From positions 70,120,962 to 70,184,961 of the forward strand of contig NC_080162.1 in NCBI RefSeq assembly GCF_950295315.1: a stretch of 64,000 nt of DNA, in the 5' to 3' direction. Under the pieces are notes generated by a model. That model was not told the DNA's origin. It saw only the letters and a program-made list of their open reading frames with translations, and searched no databases. The position numbers and the translations under genes were made by a program. The DNA comes from Erinaceus europaeus. Lineage: Eukaryota > Chordata > Mammalia > Eulipotyphla > Erinaceidae. Shown piece after piece: positions 22,045-33,665 of the stretch (position 1 is the first letter of the stretch; every line of letters begins with the position of its first letter).

Positions 22045-22380
22045 AAATGTGAGCTGAATTAATTAACTTATGCATGAACGGGTTGGTGAGGAAGAGAGAA
22101 AAGTTGACGATTACTCAATTTTCTAGCTGGGAGCAGTAGTATGAACTAAGTGGATATAAAAGAAATCTTGAATGCTGGCTATAGGTCAGTATATGTGGTA
22201 AGTTCAGTTGTGAACATGCTAGATTGAGAGCTCTGTAGGATACCTATCTGATACTTAATATGCATCAACATACAGAGTCATAGAGTGTATATGAAAATTT
22301 TAAAAAGCCCTTGTTCACATACAGGGAATTTCCATTCCTTTCCTAATACTTATTCAAACTTCTTTCTTTCTAGCTTCTTG
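22045..22380. other. No feature recognised
   Basis: Unique sequence ending in a small ttctttct stretch. Confidence 0.5.
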
Positions 22381-22382
22381 TT

Positions 22383-22583
22383 TTTTAAATTTTACTTATT
22401 TTTAGTTATGATAGAGACAGAGAGAAGTAGGGAGAGAGATAGGGAGGGAAAGGAAGAGAGAAAGAGACCTGCAGCCTTCTCCACTGCTTCCCCCTACCCC
22501 CAGGTGGGGACCAGGGGCTTAAAACAGGGTCCTCATTCATGGTAGCACGTGTGCTTTACCGGTTACACCACCATCTGGCCCCC
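22383..22583 (-). mobile_element. Form B SINE
   Basis: ttttagttatgatagagaca, purine body, caggtggggaccaggggctt, ggttacaccaccatctggcc head. TSD unclear. Confidence 0.8.
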
Positions 22584-22699
22584 TCTTTTCGGCTTTTTAA
22601 CTTGTATTTCACAAACATTTCTTAGTCATCTATCACTTTAAAGCTTTGTCCTATGTTCTGGATAGCATATGAAAAAAAAAACAACCAAGTTTAACTCAT

Positions 22700-22800
22700 T
22701 CATTTACAGATATTGAGCACCTACTATGATGCCAGATATTGCCTTAGTTGTTGTGCTCATCAGGACACTAGTGTGCCAGTTGGCCAGAATTTAAATCACA
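22700..22800 (+). repeat. Possible MIR/ancient SINE fragment
   Basis: tattgagcacctactatgat followed by gccagatattgccttag resembles the start of old mammalian MIR-like repeats. Confidence 0.4.
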
Positions 22801-23373
22801 AGTCACAAACTCATAAAATAAATGAATGTTCAGGACTGAAGATCATACTTCACCTCCTATACAGCATCTGTACACATTATATGATTATTAAAAATTAAAT
22901 AAGTGATTATTTAAAAATAAAGATCTCATAGGAAATTAATTCTAGCAGTAATCAATTGGGCCATTTCAATTTCAACCCTTCTTGTAACATGGAGTCTTAA
23001 GAATATACTTATTTAAATGGCCTTATAATGAGCTCCTTTACCTAGACTGTAAATGGAAAACAAATGATATGAGCTTTCCAAAGGTCCAGATATAGAAACT
23101 GAAGGTTTTGAAAGGGTTCCTTAGTAATGGAAATGCAAATTACTACCATAGTCCATTACTTTAATTGCTATCTTTTTGCAAACCTGAGTAATAGATGATC
23201 TCATTCAATACATCAAAAATTGCTTTACAAATCCAAGCCAGTAAAAATTTAAAGGCAATAAAATTAATTCAGTAATTATGCTTTTCATCCTGTCATAACT
23301 TAGCAAATATAATTTTTTAATCTTAATAGGAAACACAAATGAAAACAACAATGTACATTCATGAGGAAGCAGA
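22801..23373. other. No feature recognised
   Basis: AT-rich unique sequence. Confidence 0.5.
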
Positions 23374-23390
23374 ATGACTTAAAATTTTTT

Positions 23391-23658
23391 TTAATTATTT
23401 TATTCTTTCCCTTTTGTTGCCCTTGTTGTTTTATTGTTGTAGTTATTGTTGTTGTTACTGATGTCGTCGTTGTTGGACAGGACAGAGAAAAATGCAGAGA
23501 GATGGGGAAGACAGAGAGGGGGAGAGAAAGACAGACACCTGAAGACCTGCTTCACTGCCTGGGAAGCAACTCCCCTGCAGGTGGGGAGCCGGGGGCTCGA
23601 ACCGGGATCCTCACGCCGGTCCTTGTGCTTTGCGCCGCGTGCGCTTAACCCGATTTCC
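23391..23658 (-). mobile_element. Form A SINE
   Basis: A reverse copy with intact core (gggggctcgaaccgggatcc; tgcgccgcgtgcgcttaacc). A perfect 16-bp TSD ATGACTTAAAATTTTT lies at 23374 and 23659. Confidence 0.95.
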
Positions 23659-23983
23659 ATGACTTAAAATTTTTAAGAAGCTTTAAAAAAAGGTTGGCAA
23701 GGATGTGTGGCAACTGACATTGTCATATTTTTTTACTGGTAAGAGTAAGAATCAGTGCAAGCACATTGAGAATTGTGTATTATTTTAAATAAAATTAAAC
23801 ATAAACTAAACCATATTTTCTAGGTGTCTGTCCAACAAAAATGAGTGCATATTTTCACCAAATACATCTATACACATCAATGTTTATAGCAGCATTGAAC
23901 ACTTTAATATCTCTAATTAGAAACAACCCAATCAAATTAATAGACAAAGTAGAATATGGCAATCTACTATAATATATACTACT

Positions 23984-25332
23984 CCACCCCATCACCTAGG
24001 GCCCTAGTCAGGGAGTCCTGGGATTCCCACACAGACATGATGGACCCAGACCTCTAACAGATCCCTCTCACCACTGTCACTGGTCATCCATCAGGAACAA
24101 CATAATGGATCCCTCTGTGGGCCCCTATCAGACCTTGCCCTCAATGTGAATCAACAATGGTAGGGAATGCTCCATTCTCCGAAGGGAGGTTGGATAGCAT
24201 ACTCTGCCCATCACCTGAGGATAATGGCTTCTGAAATTGGTGCAACCTAGAATGTTCCTAGCCATGACCACGGAATATGAGCTCAGAATTACAGGGATAC
24301 AGAGGTTACATAGGCCACTGTGCTGAACATGGACCCCAGATCAAATCGATGGGGTTTATAGTTAACAATACTTACATACTTTTCCCATATTTGGGAGCTA
24401 CTCTCTTTCCTGATCCAGCTTTCTGGTCCTTTTTCCAGCCATGACATCATCCCCCCAGAAAACAGTTTAGTCACCTGCATATTAGATGTCAGGTGCAGGC
24501 AAAAACTAGTTGGGTCGTGGGACCCTTGGAATATACCTAGAATAGACCTACTAGCTTTTTCCAGAATGGAGACCCCAAATCTTCATCTGTAATATTCTTA
24601 CCTTTAGGTTCATGATTAGTCAACAATTTGTTCTGCTTTCTTTCCTTTTTTTTTTTTTATTTTTTTTTATATTTATTTTATTTATTTATTCCCTTTTGTT
24701 GCCCTTGTTGTTTTATTGTTGTAGTTATTATTGTTGTTGTCGTTGTTGGATAGGACAGAGAGAAAGGGAGAGAGGAGAGGAAGACAGAGAGGAGGAGAGA
24801 AAGACAGACACCTGCAGACCTGCTTCACCGCCTGTGAAGCGACCTCCCTGCAGGTGGGGAGCCGGGGTTCGAACCGGGATCCTTATGCCGGTCCTTGTGC
24901 TTTGCGCCACCTGCGCTTAACCCGCTGCGCTACAGCCCGACTCCCTTTGCTCTGCTTTCTATCTTAACTCTTTTTCAGCCACCACCAGGTTTCAGATGCC
25001 ACCATGATGCCAACTGGACTTCCCAGGGCAGACGACCCCATCAATGTGTCCTGGAGTGCCACCTCTCCAGATCCCTGCCCCATTAGGGGCAGGCTGGGAG
25101 TATTGATTGACCTCTCAATGCCCATGTTCAGCGGGGAAGCAATTACAGAAGCCAGACCTTCTACCTTCTGCACCCCATAATGATCCTGGGTCCATACTCC
25201 CAGAGGGATAAAGAATAGGAAAGCTATCAGGGGAGGGAATTGGATATGGAGGTCCAGTGGCAGGAATTGTATAGAATTGTACCTCTCTTATCCTATGGTT
25301 TTTGTCAGTGTTACCTTTTTATAAATAAAAAC
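23984..25332 (+). mobile_element. R1060, near-full-length, split by a SINE
   Basis: The 5' end ccaccccatcacctagggcc matches the 5' end of the copy at 1837-2896. The 3' end is ttataaataaaaac. Excluding the nested SINE it is about 1.03 kb. A weak TSD (atatatactact / atatatattactact) is visible. No coding capacity. Confidence 0.75.
24642..24950 (-). mobile_element. Form A SINE nested in R1060
   Basis: A reverse, near-consensus copy (ggttcgaaccgggatcctta; ttaacccgctgcgctacagc). TSD TCTGCTTTCT at 24632-24641 and 24951-24960. The host resumes immediately as atcttaactctttttcagcc. Confidence 0.93.
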
Positions 25333-25352
25333 ATATATATTACTACTACTAC

Positions 25353-25950
25353 TACCTGGGAATGCAAACTAACACATTACTGCTACATACAACAACATAG
25401 ATGAATGTTTAGTGCAAAAAACATACACAAAAGATAGTGTTCTCTAACATCCCACTTATATGAATTTCAACTACAGGCAAGACTAATTGATAATGATAGC
25501 AGTTAGAATAGTGTTTATTTTGTTGGACATGAACTAGACAGACATGATGATGTCTTAGGGAATTGCTAAAATGTTCTAGTCTAAGTGATGGGTTACCCAG
25601 GTATCTACACAGAAAAGTTAACTAAACTATACATTTAAAACTCTATGAAATATCATATGAACTGTTCCTAATTTTAAAAGCTTTAAATGAATGGAAAAGA
25701 ATTTCACCCATTAAGGTTTACACTTAGGCCTCCAGTGACTAAACAGTAGGAGGTGGTTGATGGACCTGTCTAAGGTGTCTTTCACCCTACAGCAGCACTG
25801 ATTACCAAGTACCTATGCAGTATTGTTCAACTCATTAATACAGAGGAACCACTCATTCTGGATATTGTGGGCACAGCTTAGTGCATCTCCTTCCTCTAGC
25901 TCTTTCTTCACTATTCCGATTCAATGCTCACATCTACCTTGGACCATTGT
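25353..25950. other. No feature recognised
   Basis: Unique sequence after a short act-repeat. A cataacaacatagatgaatg-like stretch hints at an old L1 3' region, too weak to annotate. Confidence 0.4.
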
Positions 25951-25954
25951 TCTT

Positions 25955-26120
25955 TTATTCCTGAGGGAGAGAAAAGGAGGGGGACGATGAGGAGACAACT
26001 ACAGCATTGAAGCTTCCTCTAGTGATATATAACTCCCATGGTGGTCTATCATTGGTTCCAACCTAGATCACACACTTAACAAAGTAGGCACCCTCCCAGG
26101 TAAGTTATATTGCCAGATCC
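25955..26120 (-). mobile_element. Old form D SINE
   Basis: Purine-rich ggagagaaaaggagggggac, then ggttccaacctagatcacac (reversed B box) and the diverged head. Confidence 0.5.
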
Positions 26121-26479
26121 CTGGTCTACTGTTCTCAACACCTTTTCTTCCCCCCCCATGCACCCCAACCATTTGTAGGTGAAGACACTTTAGACTAGAG
26201 CTATTTCACAATTTATGAATACAATAAATTTTACAAGTCAGTAACTATCTACATTATTACTTCAATTATTTAAAAATCTATCTGGAATTTCCCTAGTTAT
26301 GACCCATCTTCTCAGGTAAATGAAAGGAATGAGGAATCCTCTAGAAAGTCACAGTGACCTCTTTTTCCAGAAGGACCAAAAAAAAAAAAAAAAACAGCCT
26401 TTTCCTCTAGCCAACTCACATCAGCATAGGAAATTAGTCATGTTATTATATTATTCTTATCAATTTTTGAGGTAGAGCT

Positions 26480-26526
26480 TCTTTTATAATATGTGCACTC
26501 AACCAGGTGCGTCACCATCCAACCTT
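26480..26526 (-). mobile_element. Form B SINE head fragment
   Basis: aatatgtgcactcaaccagg followed by tgcgtcaccatccaacc. Confidence 0.5.
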
Positions 26527-26569
26527 AAGTAAAGCTTCTTTTAAAGGCCTAAGATGATAGGCAGGTAAA

Positions 26570-26612
26570 TTTAAAAAAAAAAAGAAAGGAAGAAAGAAAG
26601 AAAGAAAGAAAG
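26570..26612. repeat. A-rich/GAAA microsatellite
   Basis: A run of aaag units after a poly(A) stretch. Confidence 0.85.
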
Positions 26613-26639
26613 GTAAAATTATGTAAGAGGAAGCACCAC

Positions 26640-27540
26640 ACTATTCTGGGTCCACGAGCAATAAAAGTTCATTAAAGTCATTAGCCCATATTTGGAATCC
26701 AAGCAGCAACCAATGTCAAGGGAAGCAGAAAAAAATGAACAAATAAGGGCAATGATACAATGTGGATCATTTCAGGACTTGCTTCCTTGCTTGCATGGAT
26801 GATATCAACGACAGCAGATATGAGCAGTAAAGAATAGTGGAGAACATGCTCCCTTTCTGTGTGAGCAATGTGGCAGAGCTGGACGCCTTTCTGGAGAGTA
26901 CCAAGACTGCTCCCCGGCCTCAGCTGGGACACAGGGTTTGCTGAAACCTATGTTTGAGGAAGTTCTGGTCCAGGGAAGCAAAGAGTCCCATTCCAGATGA
27001 GAAGAAGCCAAGAGGTTGCTGAAGGAGATTTTGTCTAGAGGTATTATGAAAACCATGATGGTCTCAGCAAGTCCACCAAGTTGTCTGGAAAAACACAGCT
27101 ACCTCCTCCAAAAAAGAGCAATGCTGTTACTGCCCTATGATTGCTCACATGGGCAAAAGCTTCAAATATATTACTTGACCTTTTTTTTCCCATTGTCTCC
27201 GAAGCATCACAGTCTTTCATGGAAGGTGAAAGCATGCTGTAAGAGAAAACAGAATAAGACCCCCAATTTCTGGATCCATCCATTCCACTCTCTGGCTGAG
27301 AAGCATGCCCTGAATGTCAGTGTCCTAATCCAGAACAAGGGATTATTGTTATCCCACTCAATTCTTTAGGTCTAGGAATAATAAAATGAAAAAAAAATTA
27401 ATATGAAAATATCAAAAAAGTAATGTATTTTTTCCAGTTATTAAAAAAAGGAACAGAGAACTAGAACAAGCCTTTCATAAAAGAAAATAGAGGAATCCAA
27501 AAGGCAAATGAAAAGTTGTGCAACAGGATGAGTCATCAGA
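26640..27540. other. Unassigned stretch with overlapping ORFs
   Basis: Repeat-poor DNA with ORFs of 79-117 codons on both strands (for example 27016-27369 forward). None has a recognisable motif, splice context or initiation context, and opposite-strand ORFs overlap. A decayed processed pseudogene is possible but not supported. Confidence 0.35.
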
Positions 27541-27544
27541 GAAG

Positions 27545-27955
27545 CCAGAACTCTTGTATTTTTTGGTGGAAATGTTAGATGGCACAGCCACTCTGGGAAA
27601 ATGTTTGGCAGTTTCTTAAAAAGTTCAACATACACTTTTGACCCAATAATTCAACTCCTGGGTATATATCCAGGAGAAATAAAGTCTGTTCCATAAAAAC
27701 AAGAATTTTCATAGCAGCTTTATTGGTAGTAACTTTAAACTGGAGAAGGTAAATGTTTATCACAGAACTGACAAGCACACTGTGATACATTCAAACAAAG
27801 GAATATTAGACAGCAATAAAAAGTTAAAACTGAACTTTTTATACAACACTGATGTGTCTGGAAACATCGTGCTGAAAGAAAGAATTGATGTGAGAATACA
27901 CTGTGTATGGTTCTGTTTATGCGAAATTCAAAACCAGATAAAACTAAAGGGAATG
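27545..27955 (+). mobile_element. Old L1 3' region fragment
   Basis: Typical L1 3' text: ccaataattcaactcctggg, tatatccaggagaaat, aattttcatagcagctttat, caaaggaatattagacagca. Diverged and non-coding. Interrupted on its right by a form A SINE. Confidence 0.75.
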
Positions 27956-27956
27956 T

Positions 27957-28261
27957 GGGAGTCAGGCGGCAGCACAGCAGGTTAAGCATACTTAGCACAA
28001 AGAGCAAGGACCGGCATAAGGATCCCGGTTCAAGCCCCCAGCTCCCCACCTTTAGGGGAGTCACTTCACAGGTGGTGAAGCAGGTCTGCAGGTGTCTTTC
28101 TCTCCCCCTCTCTGTCTTCCCCTCCTCTCTCCATCTCTCTCTGTCCTATCCAACAACAACAACATCAATGACTACAACAATAAACAACAAGGGCAACAAA
28201 AGGGAATAAATAAATAAAACAAAAGGGAATAAATATAAGAAAAAATATAAAAGTCTTTTAA
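27957..28261 (+). mobile_element. Form A SINE in L1 fragment
   Basis: gggagtcaggcggcagcaca head, ggttcaagcccccagctccc, full body and an extended ataaa-rich tail. A 17-bp TSD AAAACTAAAGGGAATGT flanks it at 27940 and 28262. Confidence 0.93.
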
Positions 28262-28296
28262 AAAACTAAAGGGAATGTTAAAAATTAGAGTAGAAG

Positions 28297-28428
28297 GCAG
28301 GGCAGATAGCACAATGATTATGCAAAGATTTTCATATCTGAGGCCCTGAGGTCCCAGGTTCAATCCCTAGCAGCACAATCAGCCAGAGCTGACTAGTGCT
28401 TTGGTAAAAAAAATTAAAATTACCTTTA
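28297..28428 (+). mobile_element. Form C SINE
   Basis: gatagcacaatgattatgca head, aggttcaatccctagcagca, gctgactagtgctttggt, A-rich tail. Confidence 0.82.
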
Positions 28429-28445
28429 AAAAAGTATCAGAGCAG

Positions 28446-28715
28446 GGGAGTTGGGCGGTAGGTAGTGCAGTGGGTTAAGAGCACATGGCACAAAGCTCAA
28501 GGACCTGGCTTAAGGATCCCAGTTCAAGCCCCCAGCTCCCCACCTGTAGGGGAGTCATTTCACAAATGGTGAAGCAAGTCTGCAGGTGTCTTTCTCTCCT
28601 CCTCTCTGTCTTCCCCTCCTCTCTCCATTTCTCTGTCTTATCCAACAAAGAGGACATCATCAACAATAATAACTACAACAACAAAACAACAAGGGCAACA
28701 AAAAGGGAATAATAA
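28446..28715 (+). mobile_element. Form A SINE
   Basis: A full copy with a small internal head duplication (gcggtaggtagtgcagtggg). A perfect 17-bp TSD AAAAAGTATCAGAGCAG lies at 28429 and 28716. Confidence 0.93.
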
Positions 28716-28732
28716 AAAAAGTATCAGAGCAG

Positions 28733-29359
28733 AGGTGACTGTGAGGTGTGATAGACTGAAAAGATATATAGGGAACTTTTCGGCATGAGGGAAGTATATC
28801 CACATCCTGATTTGGGTATTGGCTACATTGTGGTGTAGGCATTAGTCAGAACTTATCAAGTGTTTAAATATTTAAATTAGATGATTCTTTTTAAGTTATG
28901 CTTTTTTTTTCCTGTCTCATAGAACCATGGGACATTTCAATTTATTTTTTTAAATAAGGAGATATAGATATAAATTACAGAAATTACTGGAAAAAAGGAA
29001 CATATCCTTCAGAATCAACTATTATTAATCATTTTTATTTGTGTCCTTTCTATGTTTTATGTTAACTATGTACATTCCCTTCCTTGTTGAATCAGACTTT
29101 TGAAGGTAAAACTGTAATATCATCACTAACAGAGGAAATGTCCAGGTAGACGGAAGCAAGTCAAGGTAGATCTTGGTCTAACCTGGTGAGACTCAAGCCC
29201 AACTCTACCAGCTCTAAGCCTATAGCATGACAAAGGATTTTCTAGTCTTCATCCCTGGTTACCTATGCAGAACTTCAAACACTTTTGGAATTTCAACCTA
29301 TACAATCACTAGATAACTTCAGGATGGGGACCAGTCACCAGAAAAAGAAGACTCTGTTT
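28733..29359. other. No feature recognised
   Basis: AT-rich unique sequence. The first 120 bp could be a further L1 3' piece (gaggtgtgatagactg...ttggctacattgtgg). Confidence 0.4.
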
Positions 29360-29368
29360 AAGAATTGA

Positions 29369-29641
29369 CCCTACTAGGGAAAGAGAGAGACAGGCTGGGA
29401 GTATGGATCGACCTGTCAACACCCATGTTCAGTGGGGAAGCAATTACAGAAGACCTTCCACCTTCTGCACCCCATAATGACCTTGGGTCCATACTCCCAG
29501 AGGGATAAAGAATAGGAAAGCTATCAAGGGAGGGGATGGGATATGGAGTTCTGGTGGTGGGAACTGTGTGGAGTTGTACCGCTCTTATCCTATGGTTTTG
29601 TCAATGTTTCCTTTTTATAAATAAAAAAATAAAATAAAATA
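29369..29641 (+). mobile_element. R1060, 5'-truncated copy
   Basis: Starts ccctactagggaaagagaga and ends ataaataaaaaaataaaata. TSD AAGAATTGA at 29360-29368 and 29642-29650. Confidence 0.88.
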
Positions 29642-29657
29642 AAGAATTGAAACATTG

Positions 29658-29900
29658 TGGGACCAGGAGGTGGCACGCACCTGGTTAAGCGCACATATTA
29701 CTGTGTGCAAGGACACAGGTTCAAGCTCCTGGTCCCCACCTGTAGGGGGAAAGCTTCATGAGTGGTGAAGTAGTGCTGCAGATATCTTTCTGTCTCTCTA
29801 TTTCCCCTTCCCCTCTCAATTTCTTCCAATCTCTATCCAATAATAAATAAATAAATAATGATATTTTTAAAAAGAATGACTATATTAAAAAAAAACTGAG
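29658..29900 (+). mobile_element. Form B SINE beside R1060
   Basis: gggaccaggaggtggcacgc head, aggttcaagctcctggtccc, gcagatatctttctgtctct, ataataaataaataaataat tail. A perfect TSD TTGAAACATTG lies at 29647 and 29901 and overlaps the R1060 right TSD, so this SINE is younger than that R1060 copy. Confidence 0.92.
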
Positions 29901-29929
29901 TTGAAACATTGATCACTGGAACTCCAGGG

Positions 29930-30205
29930 AAGGGGAGAGAAGGGAGGCTAGGTACTGAACTCAGAGCTAGTAATTTGATTATTGGTGTCTCTATAATGAA
30001 GCCCCATAAAATCTTTGGACACAAGGCAAAGCTTCCTGACTGGAGATCACATAGGTGCTCACAGAGAGTGAAACTTTGTGACTCCAAAGGGAGAGAGCAA
30101 GGAAGTTCTGCATTCAAGGGCCTTACAGACCTTGCCTTTTTGTATGCTTACAATATGAATGCAGTAAGTAAAAGGCTTTTTCAGTGAGCTCCTTTCCTAT
30201 TTCTA
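29930..30205 (+). repeat. Ancient ERVL-type LTR fragment
   Basis: gtctctataatgaagcccca, ataaaatctttggacacaag, agcttcctgactggagatca and a gcagtaagtaaaaggctttt stretch give the block order of the same LTR class as 640-1178. Confidence 0.5.
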
Positions 30206-30334
30206 GCTCTTCAGTCATCATCGTTCCTGTTACCAAAGCTCCTTCCCTCATTTTACCTCTAAATGTCCCCTTCTGAGTATTTGGACCTCAATTCTCCACG
30301 TTTGCAACCCACAGCCAACAACACTGATAGTTGC

Positions 30335-30540
30335 CAATGATTTACTCAGCTGTTATTCTGAGCCAAGTCTTTACGCATCTTTTACTTATATGCATGTGAC
30401 ACCATTACTATTATCCTTGCTGTGCAGACAGGAAGCTGTGGCTCAATAAAGAAAAGTCACTCACGGAAGGTCACAGAAGTTAATAAGTAGCAAGACCTGC
30501 TGGCTCCACACCTGTATCCTTCCACGGACACTGCCTCCCA
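30335..30540 (+). repeat. MIR ancient SINE
   Basis: MIR-like order: ctattatccttgctgtgcag, gaagctgtggctcaa, gtcactcacggaaggtcaca, gttaataagtagcaagacct. A common pre-eutherian SINE, non-functional. Confidence 0.65.
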
Positions 30541-31440
30541 ACCCAAAATTCTCTCCCCCTTTCATACTTGTCTATGACCTTTGTCCCCTCAGCCCTGCAC
30601 AGGAACCAACTCCTTCCTCACCCCACCCCTTTTTTAGTAAATGCTTATTAATTTCTCACTTGATTACAAATACATTTAAGAACTGTAGCTACTAAAGAAG
30701 AGAAGCAAAGCAGAGACAAACTTTGCTCTGCTCTTTGGAGCCTGGAAACTTTGTTACTTTTCTTATTGACCTTGCTAGCTAAGGTTAAATCTTGTTAGCT
30801 TTGAAAATTCCACACTAGCCCCCAAGGGCCAAAGAGATGACCCCAAGCAGCTGGGAGGAATCATGGTTCTAATTCCAAGAGAGGAAAACAGCTCCTTAAA
30901 CTGATTGCTGGTGGTTGTGATACCAACAATTGTGATTTTAATCAATTTTGCTGTGTTTCAGAGTGTAGGACAGCAGCTTTGTGACTGGAGAGGGAAATTA
31001 AACACATAAATCATCTAACCACCCTCTTTCCACTCCCCTCCAAACACACATGGCACTATGGAGAATTGCATCAATAATTAGTCCAAGGAGGAAGAGTGGT
31101 TCCCATCTGTCTGATTCATAAGCAAACTTCTACAGCTTACCTCCCACTTTTTACCATTATTATCAACTTACCATGGTAAATGACTAAACTCACCAGGTTT
31201 ACTAAAGAGATTAAAATAGCACACCCCTCACCAGATTTAATTCTGTTCTTCCTATTTCCCATGCAAGTTTCTATCATTTTTAAAGCCAACAGCAAAAGTA
31301 GACATAATTGTTGGAAATTATGTTTTAGGGCAGGAAAGGAGAAAATCTGATTTTGAGAAGAGGCCCTTTCCTTCCTTAGTCCTCTTTTTCTTGACTCGAG
31401 AACTTATTTTATTCTTCCTAAAGGCAAGTTGAGAATATAT
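30541..31440. other. Repeat-poor stretch
   Basis: About 900 bp without visible mobile elements. The 30830-31010 part is balanced in composition and may be ancestral single-copy DNA. Confidence 0.45.
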
Positions 31441-31454
31441 TAAATCATCTTATC

Positions 31455-31660
31455 CCCTTTCCTTTCCTTTCCCTCTCTCTCTCTCCCCCTTTCTTTTTCT
31501 TTCTCTCTTTCTTTCATAACTGCAGAGAGATGAAGGGAGAAAGAGAGAGAGACCAGAGCATGAAAACTTCCTTCAGTGCAATTCTGGGAGTCAAATCTGG
31601 ATTGTGCACCAGGCAAAGCAGCACAATTTCCTAGTTAGCTAATTCACCAGCCCAAATCAT
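31455..31660 (-). mobile_element. Old form D SINE after a CT-rich tract
   Basis: A pyrimidine run (ttcctttcc/ctttctt units), then gaagggagaaagagagagag and gtgcaccaggcaaagcagca, the reversed head of form D. Confidence 0.55.
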
Positions 31661-31738
31661 CTCATTCTCTTGAAGTGTGTGATCATACTAATAGCTTTTC
31701 ATTTTTGTGGAACACACATAACATAAAACTTGACATCT

Positions 31739-32083
31739 GGGGGTTGGGCGGTGGCACAGTGGGTTAAGCGCAAGTGGCGCAAAGCGCAGGGACTGGCGTT
31801 AAGGATCCTGGTTCAAGCCCCCGGCTCTCCACCTGCAGGATAGTTGCTTCACAGGAGGTGAAGCAGGTCTGCAGGTGTCTATCTTTCTCTCCCCCTCTCT
31901 GTCTTCCCCTCCTCTCTCCATTTCTCTCCAACAATGAACAATATCAACAATGGCAATAATAATAACCACAACGAGGCTACAACAACAAGGGCAACAAAAA
32001 GGGGGGAAAATGGCCTCCAGGAGCGGTGCATTCATGGTGCAGGCACCGAGCCCAGCAATAACCCTGGAGGGAAAAGAAAAAAC
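31739..32083 (+). mobile_element. A-long SINE
   Basis: Full head (ggttgggcggtggcacagtg), T/C body, and the 3' extension ggcctccaggagcggtgcat...caataaccctggagg. A perfect 14-bp TSD AAAACTTGACATCT lies at 31725 and 32084. Confidence 0.94.
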
Positions 32084-32097
32084 AAAACTTGACATCT

Positions 32098-32438
32098 AAG
32101 CATTGTAGCTAAAAGTGTACATGTTAGTAGTATTAGTCATATTCACAGTGTTTTGTACCTATTAACACTATTTGCATCCTGGCAAATAGAAACATTGCTA
32201 TCCTAATTCCTGTTCTCCTGCCCCCAGGTAAGGTAACCACAATACTACATTCTTTTTCTATAGATTACCTGGTTTAGATATTGTGTATAAGTAATACTGC
32301 ATTATTTTCTTTTTCTTTTTCTTTCTTTTTCTTTTTGGCTGTAGGAGTCTCTCTCTCTCTCTTATCCTCTCTTCTCCCCCCCCCTTTTTTTTTTTAACAA
32401 TATGGGTATACCTGCTTGGCTCTGCACTCATTCAGTCA
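32098..32438. other. Mostly unassigned, with CT- and T-rich tracts
   Basis: ttctttttctttttc and ctctctctct stretches at 32305-32395 are simple repeats. The remainder shows no element. Confidence 0.5.
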
Positions 32439-32456
32439 TAAGATCTTCATGTTCCT

Positions 32457-32762
32457 GGGGAAGCTGGGCAGTAGTGCAGTGGGTTAAGCTCACATGGTGC
32501 AAAGTGCAAGGACCAGGCTAAGGATCCCTGTTCGAGCACCTGGCTCCCCACCTGCAAGGAAGTCGCTTCACAAGTGGTGAAGCAGGTCTGCAGGAGTCTA
32601 TCTTTCTCTCTCCCTCTCTGTCTTCCCCTCCTCTTTCCATTTCTCTCTGTCCTATCCAACAAGACTACAATAGTAGCTACAACAATAAAAAAAAAACAAG
32701 GGCAACAAAAAGGAATACATAAATAAATAAATAAAATTTTAAAAAGAAAAATGCAAAAAAAA
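32457..32762 (+). mobile_element. Form A SINE
   Basis: gaagctgggcagtagtgcag head, body and ataaataaataaataaaatt tail. A perfect 17-bp TSD AAGATCTTCATGTTCCT lies at 32440 and 32763. Confidence 0.94.
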
Positions 32763-32832
32763 AAGATCTTCATGTTCCTATATCCTCCAGGCCCTCCTTC
32801 TTCTCATCGACACCCCTCTTCATAAAGCTGAT

Positions 32833-32834
32833 TT

Positions 32835-32865
<31 letters not shown>

Positions 32866-33112
32866 TTTCCATTTGTTGCCCTTGTTTTATTGTTGTAGTT
32901 ATTATTGATGTTGTTGTTGGATAGGACAGAGAAATAGAGAGATAAGGGGAAGACAGAGGGGGAGAGAAAGATAGACACCTGCAGACCTGCTTCACCTCCT
33001 GTGAAGTGACCCCCTTGCAGGTGGGGAGCTGGGGGCTCGAAACGGGATCCTTACGCTGGTCCTTGCACTTTGTGCCATGTGCGCTTAACCTGCTGCACCA
33101 CTGCCCGACTCA
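32833..33112 (-). mobile_element. Form A SINE with TTTA tail
   Basis: A (ttta)n run at 32835-32868 is the reversed tail. The core is ggggctcgaaacgggatcct. No clear TSD was found. Confidence 0.88.
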
Positions 33113-33450
33113 CTATATCTTTCTAGTTCAGATGCCTCCATACAGTTTATTATATGCATCACCTAAACTTAAAACCAATAGAAAATTATATAGTCTTGTA
33201 GATACTCTTACATAGATACTATCGTATCTTAATAGTTCACAAATTGATGCATTCACTGGAGACTTGGCATACTTTCCAGGCCAATATATGTAGATCTATA
33301 ATATTTAAAACCACTGCATAGTATTCCATAGTATGGACATATATAATTTATTTGAACTACATTAGTGCTATGAAAAAAAATTTTTTTTAAATGGAGGAAG
33401 GACATAGGACATAGAAAGAAGGACAGTCTTCTTGCTTATTTTGACTATAA
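33113..33450. other. Possible old L1 3' piece
   Basis: ccactgcatagtattccata and ggacatatataatttatttg resemble L1 3' text. The rest is unassigned. Confidence 0.35.
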
Positions 33451-33466
33451 AGAAACCAGTGAAGGA

Positions 33467-33649
33467 GGGTCTGGGAGACAGCATAATGAATATGCAAAAG
33501 ACTTTCATGCCTGAGGCTCTAAGGTCCTAGGTTCAATCCCCAGCACCACCATAAGCCAGAGCTGAGCAGTGTTCTAGTCTTTCTTTCTGAATCTTCCTCT
33601 ATATTAGTCTCTTTCTGATTTAAAGCAAAATAAAGTATTAAAAAAAAGC
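33467..33649 (+). mobile_element. Form C SINE
   Basis: gacagcataatgaatatgca head, aggttcaatccccagcacca, gagctgagcagtgttctagt, A-rich tail. A perfect 16-bp TSD AGAAACCAGTGAAGGA lies at 33451 and 33650. Confidence 0.93.
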
Positions 33650-33665
33650 AGAAACCAGTGAAGGA

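Noticed and set aside
27016..27369. 117-codon forward ORF
   Set aside because: No recognised domain and an opposing ORF covers the same DNA; kept only as an unassigned stretch.
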